Shown here piece after piece: positions 17,392 to 26,823 of a stretch of DNA of 64,000 bases. The notes beneath the pieces were generated by a model, which saw only the letters and a program-made list of their open reading frames with translations, was not told the DNA's origin and ran no database searches. The position numbers were made by a program, and so were the translations under genes. The number at the start of each line of letters is the position of its first letter. Position 1 is the stretch's first letter. Location of the stretch: assembly GCA_019703815.1 (NCBI GenBank), contig AP023052.1, forward strand, positions 1,302,001 through 1,366,000, read 5' to 3'. The stretch comes from Thaumasiovibrio occultus (lineage in GTDB: Bacteria; Pseudomonadota; Gammaproteobacteria; Enterobacterales; Vibrionaceae).

Positions 17392-18036
17392 TTATTCTTG
17401 CTCTAGCAAGTATTGTTTGAAGCGTTGCTGGGTTTCACTTGAGGCTTGAGAGTACCAGTAGTGCAGCATGCTTTCGGCAATTTCCGGTGTTACGTTCGGA
17501 TCAGTCGCGTTCGCGCCTTCAATAGATCCAACCGTCAATGCAATCACAGGCTTGCTTGAAGGATGCCACGCGGCTTTGGCGTTAGAAGCATTGTATCGCT
17601 CAATCTCGACTTCGAAGTCGCGGCCCCATTGAAAACCGGATTTTTCAAGGGTATCTGTTGTAAAGGCGATGGATTTACCGTCAGCACCGGTAATATTGAT
17701 GTCTGGGTTGCGCGAGAAGTCACGAGTATCCGCAGAGGTGCGCAGTGTTGGCAGCACGAGATCAACAACTTGATCATGGGCAGTAAACGTCACGATATGA
17801 GCAGGTGATTCGTAATAGGTGTCTTCACCGTTGTTGCGTACTGTTACCGCAGCGCGAAAAACAACTTGGTTGGAACCGTCTTTCAGCGTAATTTTCTGGC
17901 TATCATCAACGACTTGTTCGTTAACTAACAATACCTTGGCACTGGCGGGTAAATTGATTGTGACGTCAGCAAGTGCAGAGCTAGCTGAGCATAGTAGCGT
18001 TACCAGTGTTGAGTAGCGAAAGAAACTGGAATACAT
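17392..18036 (-). CDS. yccT: YccT-type periplasmic protein (DUF2057)
   Basis: A 214-residue exported protein of the DUF2057/YccT family. Signal peptide MYSSFFRYSTLVTLLCSASSALA is followed by DVTINLPASAKVLLVNEQ, the usual family start, and then beta-rich sequence. ATG 18036 is chosen for its AAGGAA site; the longer frame starting at 18078 would spoil the signal peptide. In enterobacteria yccT follows mgsA, and here it stays in the same neighbourhood between mgsA and rlmI. The molecular role in this organism is not known. Confidence 0.88.
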   Translation of the reverse strand: MYSSFFRYSTLVTLLCSASSALADVTINLPASAKVLLVNEQVVDDSQKITLKDGSNQVVFRAAVTVRNNGEDTYYESPAHIVTFTAHDQVVDLVLPTLRTSADTRDFSRNPDINITGADGKSIAFTTDTLEKSGFQWGRDFEVEIERYNASNAKAAWHPSSKPVIALTVGSIEGANATDPNVTPEIAESMLHYWYSQASSETQQRFKQYLLEQE

Positions 18037-18290
18037 CAAAATTTCCTTACGTTGTGATGTGAACGCAAAGGGTATCACTATTAAGGATAGCTGAAAACCG
18101 TTCCACAGCGCCTGTAAGTACTTATTCAGAATAGTTTATGTTTATATTTGGCTTTGGTTGTATTTTTTAGGGCTATTTGTCTAGATTGCTTACGTTTGCG
18201 CACGATGTGCGACTTTTTCTAGGAGCTGTGATGTCGCAAGGTCGGGCGTTAATGTGGCAAACCGCCAGGAAGTACGCGGTTCAAAGGACA

Positions 18291-18324
18291 AAAAAAGAGC
18301 GATGGCACTGCCATCGCTCTTTTT
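18291..18324 (-). terminator. Rho-independent terminator
   Basis: AAAAAAGAGCGATGGCA and TGCCATCGCTCTTTTT arms form a 13-15 bp stem flanked by A- and T-runs. It lies downstream of rlmI on the minus strand. The rest of 18037-18290 shows no gene and should hold the yccT promoter. Confidence 0.85.
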
Positions 18325-18382
18325 AAGTGTGAAAGCGTCTATTCGTGCAAAGGCGAACCCTCACGACGAATAATGAGCTTGG

Positions 18383-19573
18383 TTAGATCACGTGACACGC
18401 AAAGCCTTTAAGGTAGAAACCTTCAGGATAGGCACTATCGAATGGGTGATCCGCCGCTTGAGAGAAGCGCTCAATAAACTGAGCTCGACGGCCCGCATCT
18501 AGCGCTGCATCAGCAATGATCTTCTGGAACAAGTTTGCATCCATCAAGCCTGAGCATGAGTAGGTCAGCAAGGTGCCGCCCGGCTTAAGAATTTGCATCG
18601 CCAACATGTTGATGTCTTTGTAACCACGGCACGCGCCTTGTAGCTGATTTTTTGATTCAGCAAACTTTGGCGGATCCATAATAACGACATCAAATTGCTC
18701 GCCACGATCACGGTAATCGCGCAGCAGTTGGAATACGTCCGCATTCACAAATTGCGCTTTGTTTAGATCAAAACCATTCGCTTCGGCATTAAAACGTGCG
18801 GTTTCCAGCGCTGGTTCAGAGACGTCCACGTTGATCACTTCTGATGCATTGCCTTTCAGTGCGTACAGACCAAATCCGCCGGTATAACAGAAGCAGTTCA
18901 ATACGCGCTTACCATCGACATACTTGACCGCCGCTTCACGGCTATCACGTTGGTCAAGGTAGAAGCCGGTTTTGTGGCCGCCGGTAATATCGACCGCGAT
19001 CTTCACGCCATTTTCTTCAATCATTACACGCGCTGGTGGCTCTTCGCCATGCAGTACGCCAGTCACTTGTTTCAAGCCTTCTTTTTTACGCACGCTAACA
19101 TCACTGCGCTCGTAAATGCTGCACTCAGGGAAACAGTGGCGCAAAGCGGCCACTAAGTTGTCACGTTGTGCGTCGGCACCGGCGCTCAGCAGCTGGCAGA
19201 CGAGGAAGTTGTCGTACTTATCAATCGTAATGCCCGGCAGCAAGTCTGATTCAGCAGCAATTAGACGGTAGCCCGTCAGGCCGTCACGAGCGGCGAGCAT
19301 GTTGCGTAGCTGGCGTGCTTGTTCAATTCGACGAATGAAGAAAGCTTCGTCGATGGCTTCATCTTGGTTGAAAGTCCAAATACGCACACGAATTTGAGAG
19401 TTAGGTGAATAGGCACCTCTGGCAAGCCATTGACCATCTGCCGAGAACACATCAACGGTTTCTCCCAATGCTGGCTTTCCTTTTACTTTCTGGATACCGC
19501 CTGAGAAGACCCATGGATGTTGACGACGTAAGGACTTTTCACGTCCTTTTACTAGGTGGATTGCAGTAGTCAT
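18383..19573 (-). CDS. rlmI: 23S rRNA (cytosine-1962-C5) methyltransferase
   Basis: A 396-residue SAM-dependent rRNA methyltransferase, matching E. coli RlmI (YccW, 396). The N-terminal PUA domain covers about residues 1-75 ([18 protein letters not shown]). A central domain follows, then the Rossmann methylase domain from about 190. Motif I is [16 protein letters not shown], motif [14 protein letters not shown], and [10 protein letters not shown] carries the catalytic cysteine. It modifies the large-subunit rRNA in the cytoplasm. In E. coli it lies near yccT, acyP and tusE; here the group is partly dispersed, with acyP at 47530 and tusE at 54241. Confidence 0.95.
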   Translation of the reverse strand: MTTAIHLVKGREKSLRRQHPWVFSGGIQKVKGKPALGETVDVFSADGQWLARGAYSPNSQIRVRIWTFNQDEAIDEAFFIRRIEQARQLRNMLAARDGLTGYRLIAAESDLLPGITIDKYDNFLVCQLLSAGADAQRDNLVAALRHCFPECSIYERSDVSVRKKEGLKQVTGVLHGEEPPARVMIEENGVKIAVDITGGHKTGFYLDQRDSREAAVKYVDGKRVLNCFCYTGGFGLYALKGNASEVINVDVSEPALETARFNAEANGFDLNKAQFVNADVFQLLRDYRDRGEQFDVVIMDPPKFAESKNQLQGACRGYKDINMLAMQILKPGGTLLTYSCSGLMDANLFQKIIADAALDAGRRAQFIERFSQAADHPFDSAYPEGFYLKGFACHVI

Positions 19574-19633
19574 ACTGGCTCACTGTGTAGATTATATAAA
19601 GGGCGAGTATTGTGTCGGATAGACAGTTGAATT

Positions 19634-21739
19634 TCAATATCGCCAGTTTTGTTCTGCTATTTTGACTTGTTCGGCCGGGGTGAGAGGTTTTTGGTCAGTT
19701 GCATCTTTAGCGGATGAGGTTCTCTGGTCGTTAAACGGCGCAAGTGACGCGTCCAGCTTGGCCATGAAATCAGCAAAAGGCAGCGGGCGAGAGTAAAGGT
19801 AGCCTTGCCCATAGAGAAAGCCGCGCTTTATTAGCAATGATTGCTGCTCGACAGATTCGACTCCTTCGGCGACGACATCGATATTGAACTCTTTTGACAA
19901 GTACTCGATGGCATTGAGGATCGACAGGGAATGTGGGTCGTTAGGTAAGTTCATCACAAAGCGACGATCAATTTTGAGAAAATCAAAACCACTATTAAGC
20001 AAAAACTCCAGCGAAGAAAACCCCGTGCCGAAGTCATCTAAGCTTACGGTGGCACCCGCCTTTCTGAGTGCGGCGATGTTCTCGCTGGCTTTGGCTTTGT
20101 CGTGGGTTTCAGCCGATTCCACCAGTTCGAGATCAACATAGCGCAGCGGCAAGCCAGTTTTATGGCTAAGGGCGAGTATTTGTTCGACAAAATTGCTCGC
20201 GATCAGTTGTTGGGGCGAGATGTTGATCCCGATCCGAAAGGGTTGTGGTAAGCAATGAACGAAGGGAGCCCACATCGCAAACACTTTTTCCAAAATCGCA
20301 TTGCCGAGCGGAATAATCAGACCTGTCCGCTCTGCCTCTGCGAGTAGCTCATAGGGCGCACATTGGCTTTTGTTGTCGACTCGGAATAGGGCTTCACATC
20401 CAACGAAGTTGCCTTTATGCATGTTGATTTTAGGCTGGTAGTGCATTGAAAAACATTGGTAATCGATCAGCTTGCGGATAGTGGTTTGCAGGTTCAAGGT
20501 GTGGTTACGGCGTTGTTCGAACCGTCGATCATAGTGGCGGATACACGCACCGCCACTTTCTTTGGCTTGGCGCATCGCCATTTCGGCTTCATGGACTAAC
20601 GTATTGGCTTTATTGCTGTTTTTGGGAAACAGCGCGATGCCGATAGACATGGTTACGCCTTTGGGAAGACAGTGATTGAGCTGTTGCAAGGTGTAATTGA
20701 CCTGATAGTGTTCGGGGTCGCATTGGGCAACTAAGAGAAAGTCATCCGCATGCAACCGACCAAAGAAACCTTGTTCAAATGGCGCTTTTGAAAAGAGATC
20801 ATCAAGTATCAAAGCGGTGTCTCGTAGCACGCTATCGCCATGGCCATGCCCAAAGCGATTGTTCAATTCGGCAAAGCCATCAATGTCGAGGTAGGCAATA
20901 AAGAGTTGGCTCTGGGTGATGAGTTGTTTATGTAAATGGCGAAGTAGCGCGCGTCGATTTGGCAACTTGGTGATGTTGTCGGTATCTGAGATTTTCCGCA
21001 GTTGTGTGTTTTTATAGGACAAGGTTTCGACGTAGCGTTTAATTTCTGTTGATGCGCGATTGTGCGCCTCGACCATGAGGGTTAGCTCGTCGTTGTAGTT
21101 GCTTTGTCTTGGCACGCTCAATGCTGTGAAAGTTTGTGAGTGGTGGTGATCTAGCTCTTTCGCGATGTGTTTTAGCGGTTGACCAATAAATCTGTCGAGC
21201 ACATGGTAGAACAACGTAATGCACACCAAACAGAAGATCACGATCCCGCCTAAAATATAATACCCCGTTTCCAGGATCACCCCTTGCAAAAGTTGCAAGT
21301 CAAGCTCGCCTTCAAATCGGCCGACATAAATTGGCTCGGCGTCTTTGTCAAAAGAAGGGGGGCGATAGAGCAACGGCACAGTGACCGCATTTTGGTTTAC
21401 GAGATAGCTGGCCAGTATTGACTCTTGCTGGGAGGGATTGTTGGTATATGACACCCAAAGATCGCCTTGTGCGTCATACACTTTAAGATGAGAAAAAAGT
21501 AAGTCATTAGTGAAGAAGTCAGAAAGGGCGTTAATTTGCTGTATGTCGTAGTGGTACAGCGCTAACGCCATTGCTTTTTCGGCTGACGATAAACGCTGCT
21601 CGGCTATCTCATCGGCACGCTCAACAACGCGCTGCGTTTCAAGAATGAACGTACCTATACCGACGAGAAAACCCACGCCAATCAGCCAAAACAGAGTGCG
21701 TCGAACGATTTGGTATTGTAACGAGCAAAATTGCGGCAC
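19634..21739 (-). CDS. Membrane GGDEF-EAL protein, predicted c-di-GMP phosphodiesterase
   Basis: A 701-residue protein with a membrane helix at about 12-34, a periplasmic sensor to about 150, a second helix near 155-178 and a HAMP-like linker, then GGDEF (about 255-415) and EAL (about 430-670) domains. The cyclase signature is degenerate (HADDF in place of GGDEF), so synthesis of c-di-GMP is unlikely. The EAL residues are intact: EALFR, INISPQQ, ELVES, LDDFGTGFS, LKIDRRF, AEGVES and YGQGYLYSRPLP. Predicted role: sensor-controlled degradation of c-di-GMP. A divergent gene encodes a membrane protein; no partner is evident. Confidence 0.92.
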   Translation of the reverse strand: MPQFCSLQYQIVRRTLFWLIGVGFLVGIGTFILETQRVVERADEIAEQRLSSAEKAMALALYHYDIQQINALSDFFTNDLLFSHLKVYDAQGDLWVSYTNNPSQQESILASYLVNQNAVTVPLLYRPPSFDKDAEPIYVGRFEGELDLQLLQGVILETGYYILGGIVIFCLVCITLFYHVLDRFIGQPLKHIAKELDHHHSQTFTALSVPRQSNYNDELTLMVEAHNRASTEIKRYVETLSYKNTQLRKISDTDNITKLPNRRALLRHLHKQLITQSQLFIAYLDIDGFAELNNRFGHGHGDSVLRDTALILDDLFSKAPFEQGFFGRLHADDFLLVAQCDPEHYQVNYTLQQLNHCLPKGVTMSIGIALFPKNSNKANTLVHEAEMAMRQAKESGGACIRHYDRRFEQRRNHTLNLQTTIRKLIDYQCFSMHYQPKINMHKGNFVGCEALFRVDNKSQCAPYELLAEAERTGLIIPLGNAILEKVFAMWAPFVHCLPQPFRIGINISPQQLIASNFVEQILALSHKTGLPLRYVDLELVESAETHDKAKASENIAALRKAGATVSLDDFGTGFSSLEFLLNSGFDFLKIDRRFVMNLPNDPHSLSILNAIEYLSKEFNIDVVAEGVESVEQQSLLIKRGFLYGQGYLYSRPLPFADFMAKLDASLAPFNDQRTSSAKDATDQKPLTPAEQVKIAEQNWRY

Positions 21740-21956
21740 CTGTATCCCCGTTGCCGCCCTGTTTTACGGCGGTGCATGTCAAAATAGGCTTATTTAAAAT
21801 ACTAGTAAGGTATATATGAAACGGCAAGCATTTGAATGATGGGGGATTGGGTCCTAGTCATCGTTTGATAAAGTCAGCACTTTACATTTGCCGGAAAGAA
21901 AGCGAGTATCTTCGAGTCCAATAACGATGTATCAAAACAGAAGTCATTACGAACCA

Positions 21957-22649
21957 ATGAACACAGAGCAAAAGAAACAAAATAGCCCTTTAATTGAAAT
22001 TGCCATCAACGTGTTGATCCCTTCCTTCATCTTGATGAAGTTAAGCGGTGACGACAAGCTAGGTACGGTAGGTGCGCTCATGCTCGCTTTAGCGCTGCCG
22101 CTGGTGTATGGCGGTTACGAGCTGGTTACCAATAAGAAGTTTAACTTTATTGCTTTGCTGGGTTTTGTCAGTGTGTTGCTGACGGGCGGCATTGGCTTAT
22201 TAGAGCTTGATACTAAGTGGTTGGCGTTGAAAGAAGCACTGATCCCAGGTCTGATAGGTATTGCAGTGTTAGGCTCGACCTATACCAAGTTTCCTATTGT
22301 GAAAAAGATGGTAATGAATGACGCGATTTTCAATCTGCCATTGATTGAACAGAGCTTGGTTGAAAACAACCAACAGTCTCGTTTTGAACAAAGCTTATTG
22401 ACGTCGAACTACATGTTTGCGGGTACGTTTTTGTTCTCGTCGATCATGAATTACGTTCTGGCGACATGGATCGTGACCAGTCCGGCCGGTACCGAGGCGT
22501 TTAATAATGAGCTTGGCAGATTAACGCTGATCAGCTACCCAATGATTGCGATCCCGTCGATTGTCATGATGCTAGGCATTTTTTATTACCTGTGGCGTCA
22601 GATTCAAAAACTGACCAAGCTTGAGACCGAGCAGATCATCAGACAATAA
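21957..22649 (+). CDS. Multi-pass membrane protein, VC0807-like family
   Basis: A 230-residue integral membrane protein with about six helices (IEIAINVLIPSFILMKL, LMLALALPLVYGGY, IALLGFVSVLLTGGIGLL, LIPGLIGIAVLGS, MFAGTFLFSSIMNYVLATWI, MIAIPSIVMMLGIFYYLW). It resembles small Vibrio proteins annotated as VC0807 family or intracellular-septation-like; this assignment is from memory of the pattern and is tentative. Upstream in-frame starts at 21888 (TTG) and 21927 exist, but ATG 21957 (MNTEQKKQ) gives the natural cytoplasmic N-terminus. Function is unknown. Confidence 0.7.
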   Translation: MNTEQKKQNSPLIEIAINVLIPSFILMKLSGDDKLGTVGALMLALALPLVYGGYELVTNKKFNFIALLGFVSVLLTGGIGLLELDTKWLALKEALIPGLIGIAVLGSTYTKFPIVKKMVMNDAIFNLPLIEQSLVENNQQSRFEQSLLTSNYMFAGTFLFSSIMNYVLATWIVTSPAGTEAFNNELGRLTLISYPMIAIPSIVMMLGIFYYLWRQIQKLTKLETEQIIRQ

Positions 22650-22697
22650 GGTGAGCCACCGTTTTTTTTCGCCACTTCGCTGAGTCGGCGTCACAAT

Positions 22698-22725
22698 AAA
22701 GCCCAGTCCATAGTGACTGGGTTTT
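22698..22725 (+). terminator. Rho-independent terminator
   Basis: AAAGCCCAGTC-CATAGT-GACTGGGTTTT: a 7-8 bp stem followed by TTTTGTTTT, downstream of the membrane protein gene. Confidence 0.8.
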
Positions 22726-22964
22726 GTTTTCTAAGTCCTCAACCCGCTACTTCAGTGGAGGGTTATCATTCTTTTCTTTCGTCTTTTTGCATGAGATCTC
22801 ACTCTATTTTTACGTCGCTAAATGGATTGATTTCGTAACAGCATATAAATCCGGGGCGCAAAAAAGGTAAGGTTTTCCTATACTAAGGCTGCAACATTTT
22901 ATTAACAAGCGGTGAGCGGGGCGCTCTGTTCACTGGATAATAATGGTATGGATACATCCGCTGT

Positions 22965-22989
22965 AGCCTAACAACCGGTTTGTTAGGCT
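22965..22989 (+). promoter_or_regulatory. 10-bp perfect inverted repeat upstream of the TAXI protein gene
   Basis: AGCCTAACAA-CCGGT-TTGTTAGGCT ends 19 bp before the start codon at 23009 and just before the ribosome binding site GAGGAAG. It may be an operator or a leader hairpin in the mRNA. It has no T-run, so it is not a terminator. The rest of 22726-22964 carries no gene and should contain the promoter. Confidence 0.5.
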
Positions 22990-23008
22990 GAACAATGAGG
23001 AAGACGGA

Positions 23009-23980
23009 ATGAAAATGTGGACCAAAACACTGAGTCTATCTTTAGGCCTAGCAGGCGCTTTAGCTGCGGGTTCGGTAAGTGCAGAAGAGTTTGTCACCAT
23101 CGGTACTGGCGGCGTGACGGGTGTTTATTACCCAACAGGCGGCGCCATTTGCCGTCTTGTCAATAAGAGCCGAGCGGATCACGGTATTCGTTGTTCGGTT
23201 GAAAGCACAGGTGGATCGGTTTACAACATTAATACTATCCGTGCGGGCGAGCTTGACATGGGGGTCGCACAATCGGATTGGCAATATCACGCTTATAACG
23301 GCACCAGTAAGTTTGAAGAAGCCGGCTCCTTTGAAGAGCTTCGCGCTGTCTTTTCAATTCACCCAGAACCTTTCACCGTGGTTGCTCGCGCCGATAGCGG
23401 CATTGAAACCTTTGAGGATTTAGTGGGTAAGCGCGTCAATATCGGTAACCCGGGGTCGGGTCAGCGTGGCACCATGGATGTCTTGATGGAAGCGATGGAT
23501 TGGAACTACGATGACTTTAAATTGGTGTCTGAGCTAAAAGCGTCGGAGCAAGCCAAAGCGCTGTGTGACAATAAGATTGATGCCATGATCTACACCGTTG
23601 GCCACCCAAGCGGTGCAATCAAAGAAGCGACCACCTCGTGTGATAGTGTGATTGTGGAAGTATCGAACGACGTGGTTGATAAGCTGATTGCTGATAACAG
23701 TTTCTATCGCCTTGCGACCATTCCCGGCGGCATGTATCAAGGTAATCCAGATGACGTGACGACCTTCGGTGTGGGGGCAACGTTCGTGTCGTCGACTGAT
23801 GTAAGCGATGAGACCATCTATCAAGTGGTGAAAGCGGTGTTTGATAACTTAGATGACTTCAAGCGCTTGCACCCAGCCTTTAATAACTTAGTGGCCGAAG
23901 AGATGGTGTCTGATGGTCTGTCAGCGCCACTTCACGACGGGGCGGCGAAATACTACAAAGAAGCCGGGCTTATTGAGTGA
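23009..23980 (+). CDS. TAXI-family TRAP transporter solute-binding protein
   Basis: A 323-residue periplasmic binding protein with signal peptide [25 protein letters not shown]. The mature start [27 protein letters not shown] is the hallmark of TAXI proteins, as are [17 protein letters not shown] and [20 protein letters not shown]. Members deliver organic acids or amino acids such as glutamate to a fused TRAP permease. No permease gene adjoins it here. The next genes encode a LytS/LytTR sensor pair, so the protein could serve uptake through a distant permease or feed a sensory circuit. The latter is inference. Confidence 0.92.
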   Translation: MKMWTKTLSLSLGLAGALAAGSVSAEEFVTIGTGGVTGVYYPTGGAICRLVNKSRADHGIRCSVESTGGSVYNINTIRAGELDMGVAQSDWQYHAYNGTSKFEEAGSFEELRAVFSIHPEPFTVVARADSGIETFEDLVGKRVNIGNPGSGQRGTMDVLMEAMDWNYDDFKLVSELKASEQAKALCDNKIDAMIYTVGHPSGAIKEATTSCDSVIVEVSNDVVDKLIADNSFYRLATIPGGMYQGNPDDVTTFGVGATFVSSTDVSDETIYQVVKAVFDNLDDFKRLHPAFNNLVAEEMVSDGLSAPLHDGAAKYYKEAGLIE

Positions 23981-24668
23981 TCCTTTGTTAGCTAAAAATT
24001 GGGTTAATTTGAACTCAATCACGATTTAAAACCGGGTTACCAATGCGTCAATGGAATATTGAGATTTTTCACAATTCCTTGGCGCATTTGTTTTTTGGTG
24101 CCAGAGAAAGTGTTACACCGTTTATCCTCTCTATTTACAATTTACTCTCCTTATTTCCCATTTGTCTCATTTCCAAGAATCCGCCAACTAATCTCGTTAT
24201 CTTACTCATCACACAACAAAAACAGCAGAAAACTGCTGAAGGCGAATACCGAAAAACAAGGTTGGGGTTACGCAGTGGTGATAGCAATAAAGGGAGTCAC
24301 ACCACGGAACCTTCTAACAAACATTTTGTGTAATCACACCGGTTTAAGGTCTCGCTATCGAGCGGCACAGCGTTAGTCTTGCTAGGCATCGCGAATAAAG
24401 CTCATCCAATTGGCGTCATATAAGGGACAGGCAGTTCACCGCCGCTGCTTGTAATGGGAAGCCCTTAATTGATTGTCGGGTGAGTTTCGGCAGCAGGGGT
24501 CGGGATAGGAAGCAGAGTTAGGCTGTTTACTTATCCCCCCTTGTTGTCTCCTCTCATATTGTTGCAGCCCAATTTTCGGGACAATACACATTTCTGGAGT
24601 GGCGTATATTGCCTAGGTTATTTAGTCTGTCTGCACTGTTGTCCAATGGCGCAATAAACAGGTATTTC
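23981..24668. other. Long intergenic region before the LytS-like kinase gene
   Basis: Almost 690 bp without a supported gene. Short overlapping frames at 24043-24376 look like translated non-coding DNA. CAGCAG-AAAA-CTGCTG near 24223-24238 can form a small hairpin. No RNA gene was recognised, although the length leaves room for one. Confidence 0.4.
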
Positions 24669-25730
24669 ATGCAGACAGATAGAATAGAGTTCGATTGGCT
24701 ACGCAGTATCGGTTTTACCACCACGTTTTGTCTCGCCATCTCCTTACTGACAATGTCACTCTGGTCCGGCAATATCTGGCTTCATTTAGCGATTAGCTTT
24801 GGCTTTGGCTACAGTGCCATGATTGGCCGCTTCTTGCGTTTTGTACGCCCTGATCTTTCTTATTTCAAATTAGGCTTCTTTTCGGTCTTTGTCTCCATGG
24901 CAGTGGGCAGCGCCAATGCCTATTATTGGCTACATAAAGCGCAAAACAGTGAAAGTTTGGAAATGATCCGCCCTGTATTACTACTTAGCCTCATTTTTAC
25001 CTGCGTCTGTTATTATCATTTTTATGCCCATAGCCATAAATTACTCTCTGATCGTGCCTTGGAATCGGCGCAGCGTCGTCAGTCAGAGCAAGACAAAGCG
25101 TTATTGCTCAGCCAAATTCAGCAGCTACAAAGTCAAATTGAACCACACTTTCTCTTTAACACTCTTGCCAATATTCGTGTGCTGGTGGATAGCGATACCG
25201 AAAAAGCCAAGTTGGTGTTGGAAAAGCTTACGGATCTGTTAAGAGTTACATTAAAGAAAAGCCGTGAGATGTGGGTGAGTTTGGAAGAAGAGATCACCTT
25301 GATCACCAGTTATCTTGCGATTCAAAAGGTGCGTTTGGGTGATCGTTTAGACTACACCATTAACGTTAATGTGGATTCACGCAAATTTGATGTGCCTTCG
25401 ATATTGATCCAACCGCTGGTTGAGAATGCCGTTCTGCATGGTATCGAGCCTAAACTCGATGGCGGAAGAATTGATATATCCATTTATCAAGAAGAGACGT
25501 CATTGGTATTTCTGATCTCAGATACCGGCGTAGGCCTTAACGCACCGTCTTTTCATAAGGGCAGTGGAGTGGGGCTGACCAATATAAAAGACCGTCTCTG
25601 TTTTCTATTTCATGATCAAGCGTCACTCACTATTAAGGAAAATGGTGAGTGTGGGGTGATCGCCAAGATCATGTTGCCGATGCAAGATATACAAGGAGAG
25701 TTAATCGATGCGAGCAATTATCGCGGATGA
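24669..25730 (+). CDS. LytS/YehU-type sensor histidine kinase
   Basis: A 353-residue membrane kinase. The first 130 residues hold about four membrane helices (TTFCLAISLLTMSLW, LGFFSVFVSMAVGSA, VLLLSLIFTCVCYYHF). A coiled stalk leads to the His_kinase domain (PF06580) with the phospho-acceptor H160 in IEPHFLFNTLANIR. The ATP lid region follows: IQPLVENAVLHGIEPK, ISDTGVGLN and GSGVGLTNIKDRL. ATG 24669 is chosen over a TTG at 24609. It overlaps the response regulator gene by 23 bp, so the two are one operon and a cognate pair. The signal is not known. Confidence 0.92.
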   Translation: MQTDRIEFDWLRSIGFTTTFCLAISLLTMSLWSGNIWLHLAISFGFGYSAMIGRFLRFVRPDLSYFKLGFFSVFVSMAVGSANAYYWLHKAQNSESLEMIRPVLLLSLIFTCVCYYHFYAHSHKLLSDRALESAQRRQSEQDKALLLSQIQQLQSQIEPHFLFNTLANIRVLVDSDTEKAKLVLEKLTDLLRVTLKKSREMWVSLEEEITLITSYLAIQKVRLGDRLDYTINVNVDSRKFDVPSILIQPLVENAVLHGIEPKLDGGRIDISIYQEETSLVFLISDTGVGLNAPSFHKGSGVGLTNIKDRLCFLFHDQASLTIKENGECGVIAKIMLPMQDIQGELIDASNYRG

Positions 25731-26472
25731 CGAGCCGCTATTAAGGCATCACTTAGGTAAAGCATTAACGGATTTATGGCCTGAGTTGTCGATAGTCGCG
25801 TCAGTGAGTAACGGCCGAGAGGCGCTAGAACAAATTCAAGCCCAGCAGCCGGACGTGATTTTCCTTGATATTCGAATGCCGGAAATGGATGGGGTAGCGC
25901 TGGCGCGCCGCATTTATGAAGATCACTCAGACACGCACATCGTATTTACCACGGCCTATGATCAACATGCATTGGATGCGTTTGAAACTAACGCGGTGGA
26001 TTACCTACTTAAACCGATCACATCACGCCGTTTGCAAGAAACCATTGAGCGACTAAAAAGCCGTGTGACAACAAAAGAGACGCAAGACCCTGATGTGATG
26101 ACGGATGTGCTCAAAGCCTTGATGCCAGTGAATAAGCCTGAGCCGTTGCGCTGGGTAAGAGCCGCCAAAGGCGATGACATTCACTTAGTCGCGGTCGGGG
26201 ATGTGCTCTATTTTAAAGCTGAAGATAAGTACGTTTCGGTGTTTACCAAAAAAGGTGAGTCGGTACAGGAATACGTGATCCGCACGCCGCTACGCGAGCT
26301 GTTATCGCAGCTTGATGAGCAGCAGTTTTGGCAAATTCATCGCTCCGTCGTGGTCAACATTGCTTTGGTAGAAAAAGTGAAGAAAGATTTTCGCGGTAAG
26401 CTGCATATTGAAATTGCAGGGAAGAGTTTACCTGTGAGTCGCGCCGCTCAACCCTTGTTCAAAGCGATGTAA
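25708..26472 (+). CDS. LytTR-family response regulator
   Basis: A 254-residue regulator. The receiver domain (1-120) has acidic pocket DDE (residues 7-9), phosphorylation site D54 (VIFLDIRMPEMDG) and K102 (YLLKPI). The LytTR DNA-binding domain covers about 150-254 (GDVLYFKAEDKYVSVFTKKGE, FWQIHRSVVVNIALVEKV). The start has GGAGAG eight bases upstream, inside the kinase gene. LytTR proteins bind paired direct repeats; the targets here are unknown, and the upstream TAXI gene or the following chemoreceptor gene are candidates by position only. Confidence 0.93.
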   Translation: MRAIIADDEPLLRHHLGKALTDLWPELSIVASVSNGREALEQIQAQQPDVIFLDIRMPEMDGVALARRIYEDHSDTHIVFTTAYDQHALDAFETNAVDYLLKPITSRRLQETIERLKSRVTTKETQDPDVMTDVLKALMPVNKPEPLRWVRAAKGDDIHLVAVGDVLYFKAEDKYVSVFTKKGESVQEYVIRTPLRELLSQLDEQQFWQIHRSVVVNIALVEKVKKDFRGKLHIEIAGKSLPVSRAAQPLFKAM

Positions 26473-26823
26473 TTAACGTTTTCCCGTTTTCAAGAAAAAC
26501 CGACAATGGTGTAAACGCTATTGTCGGCCACTCCTATATAGTGTCACTCTCAATCCAGATGGCTTCATTTTACCAATCCTTATTAGTTCTCATAATGGGA
26601 AAAATTACGTGTCATTAGTGACAGTTTATCGTCATCGCAAATATTTTGACGCGTCGTCAGAACGAATTAAATTCCTTCTATTAATATAGTTATTAATTGG
26701 TTATAGTGTGTAATATCAATTAAGGATCTGCAACGATTCTTTTCAAAACTATAATTAATACCCCCTCAAGTCGTCGCACGCTGTGGTGGAGCCTTCTAAG
26801 AAAGTAGTATAAGGAATGTATAT
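26473..26823. promoter_or_regulatory. AT-rich leader of the chemoreceptor gene, with hairpin 26500-26527
   Basis: CCGACAAT and ATTGTCGG form an 8-bp stem at 26500-26527 just after the LytTR gene, without a T-run. It could be a weak terminator or an operator. The remaining 300 bp is rich in A and T and should contain the promoter for the chemoreceptor gene. No further gene is seen. Confidence 0.4.

Noticed and set aside
22965-22989. Hairpin with TTGTTAGGCT considered as an attC core
   Set aside because: Only one short palindrome, with no R/L box layout and no cassette boundary.
24043-24376. Overlapping frames of 96 and 105 codons before the LytS gene
   Set aside because: Both frames of the same AT-rich DNA are open; no start signal and low-complexity translation.
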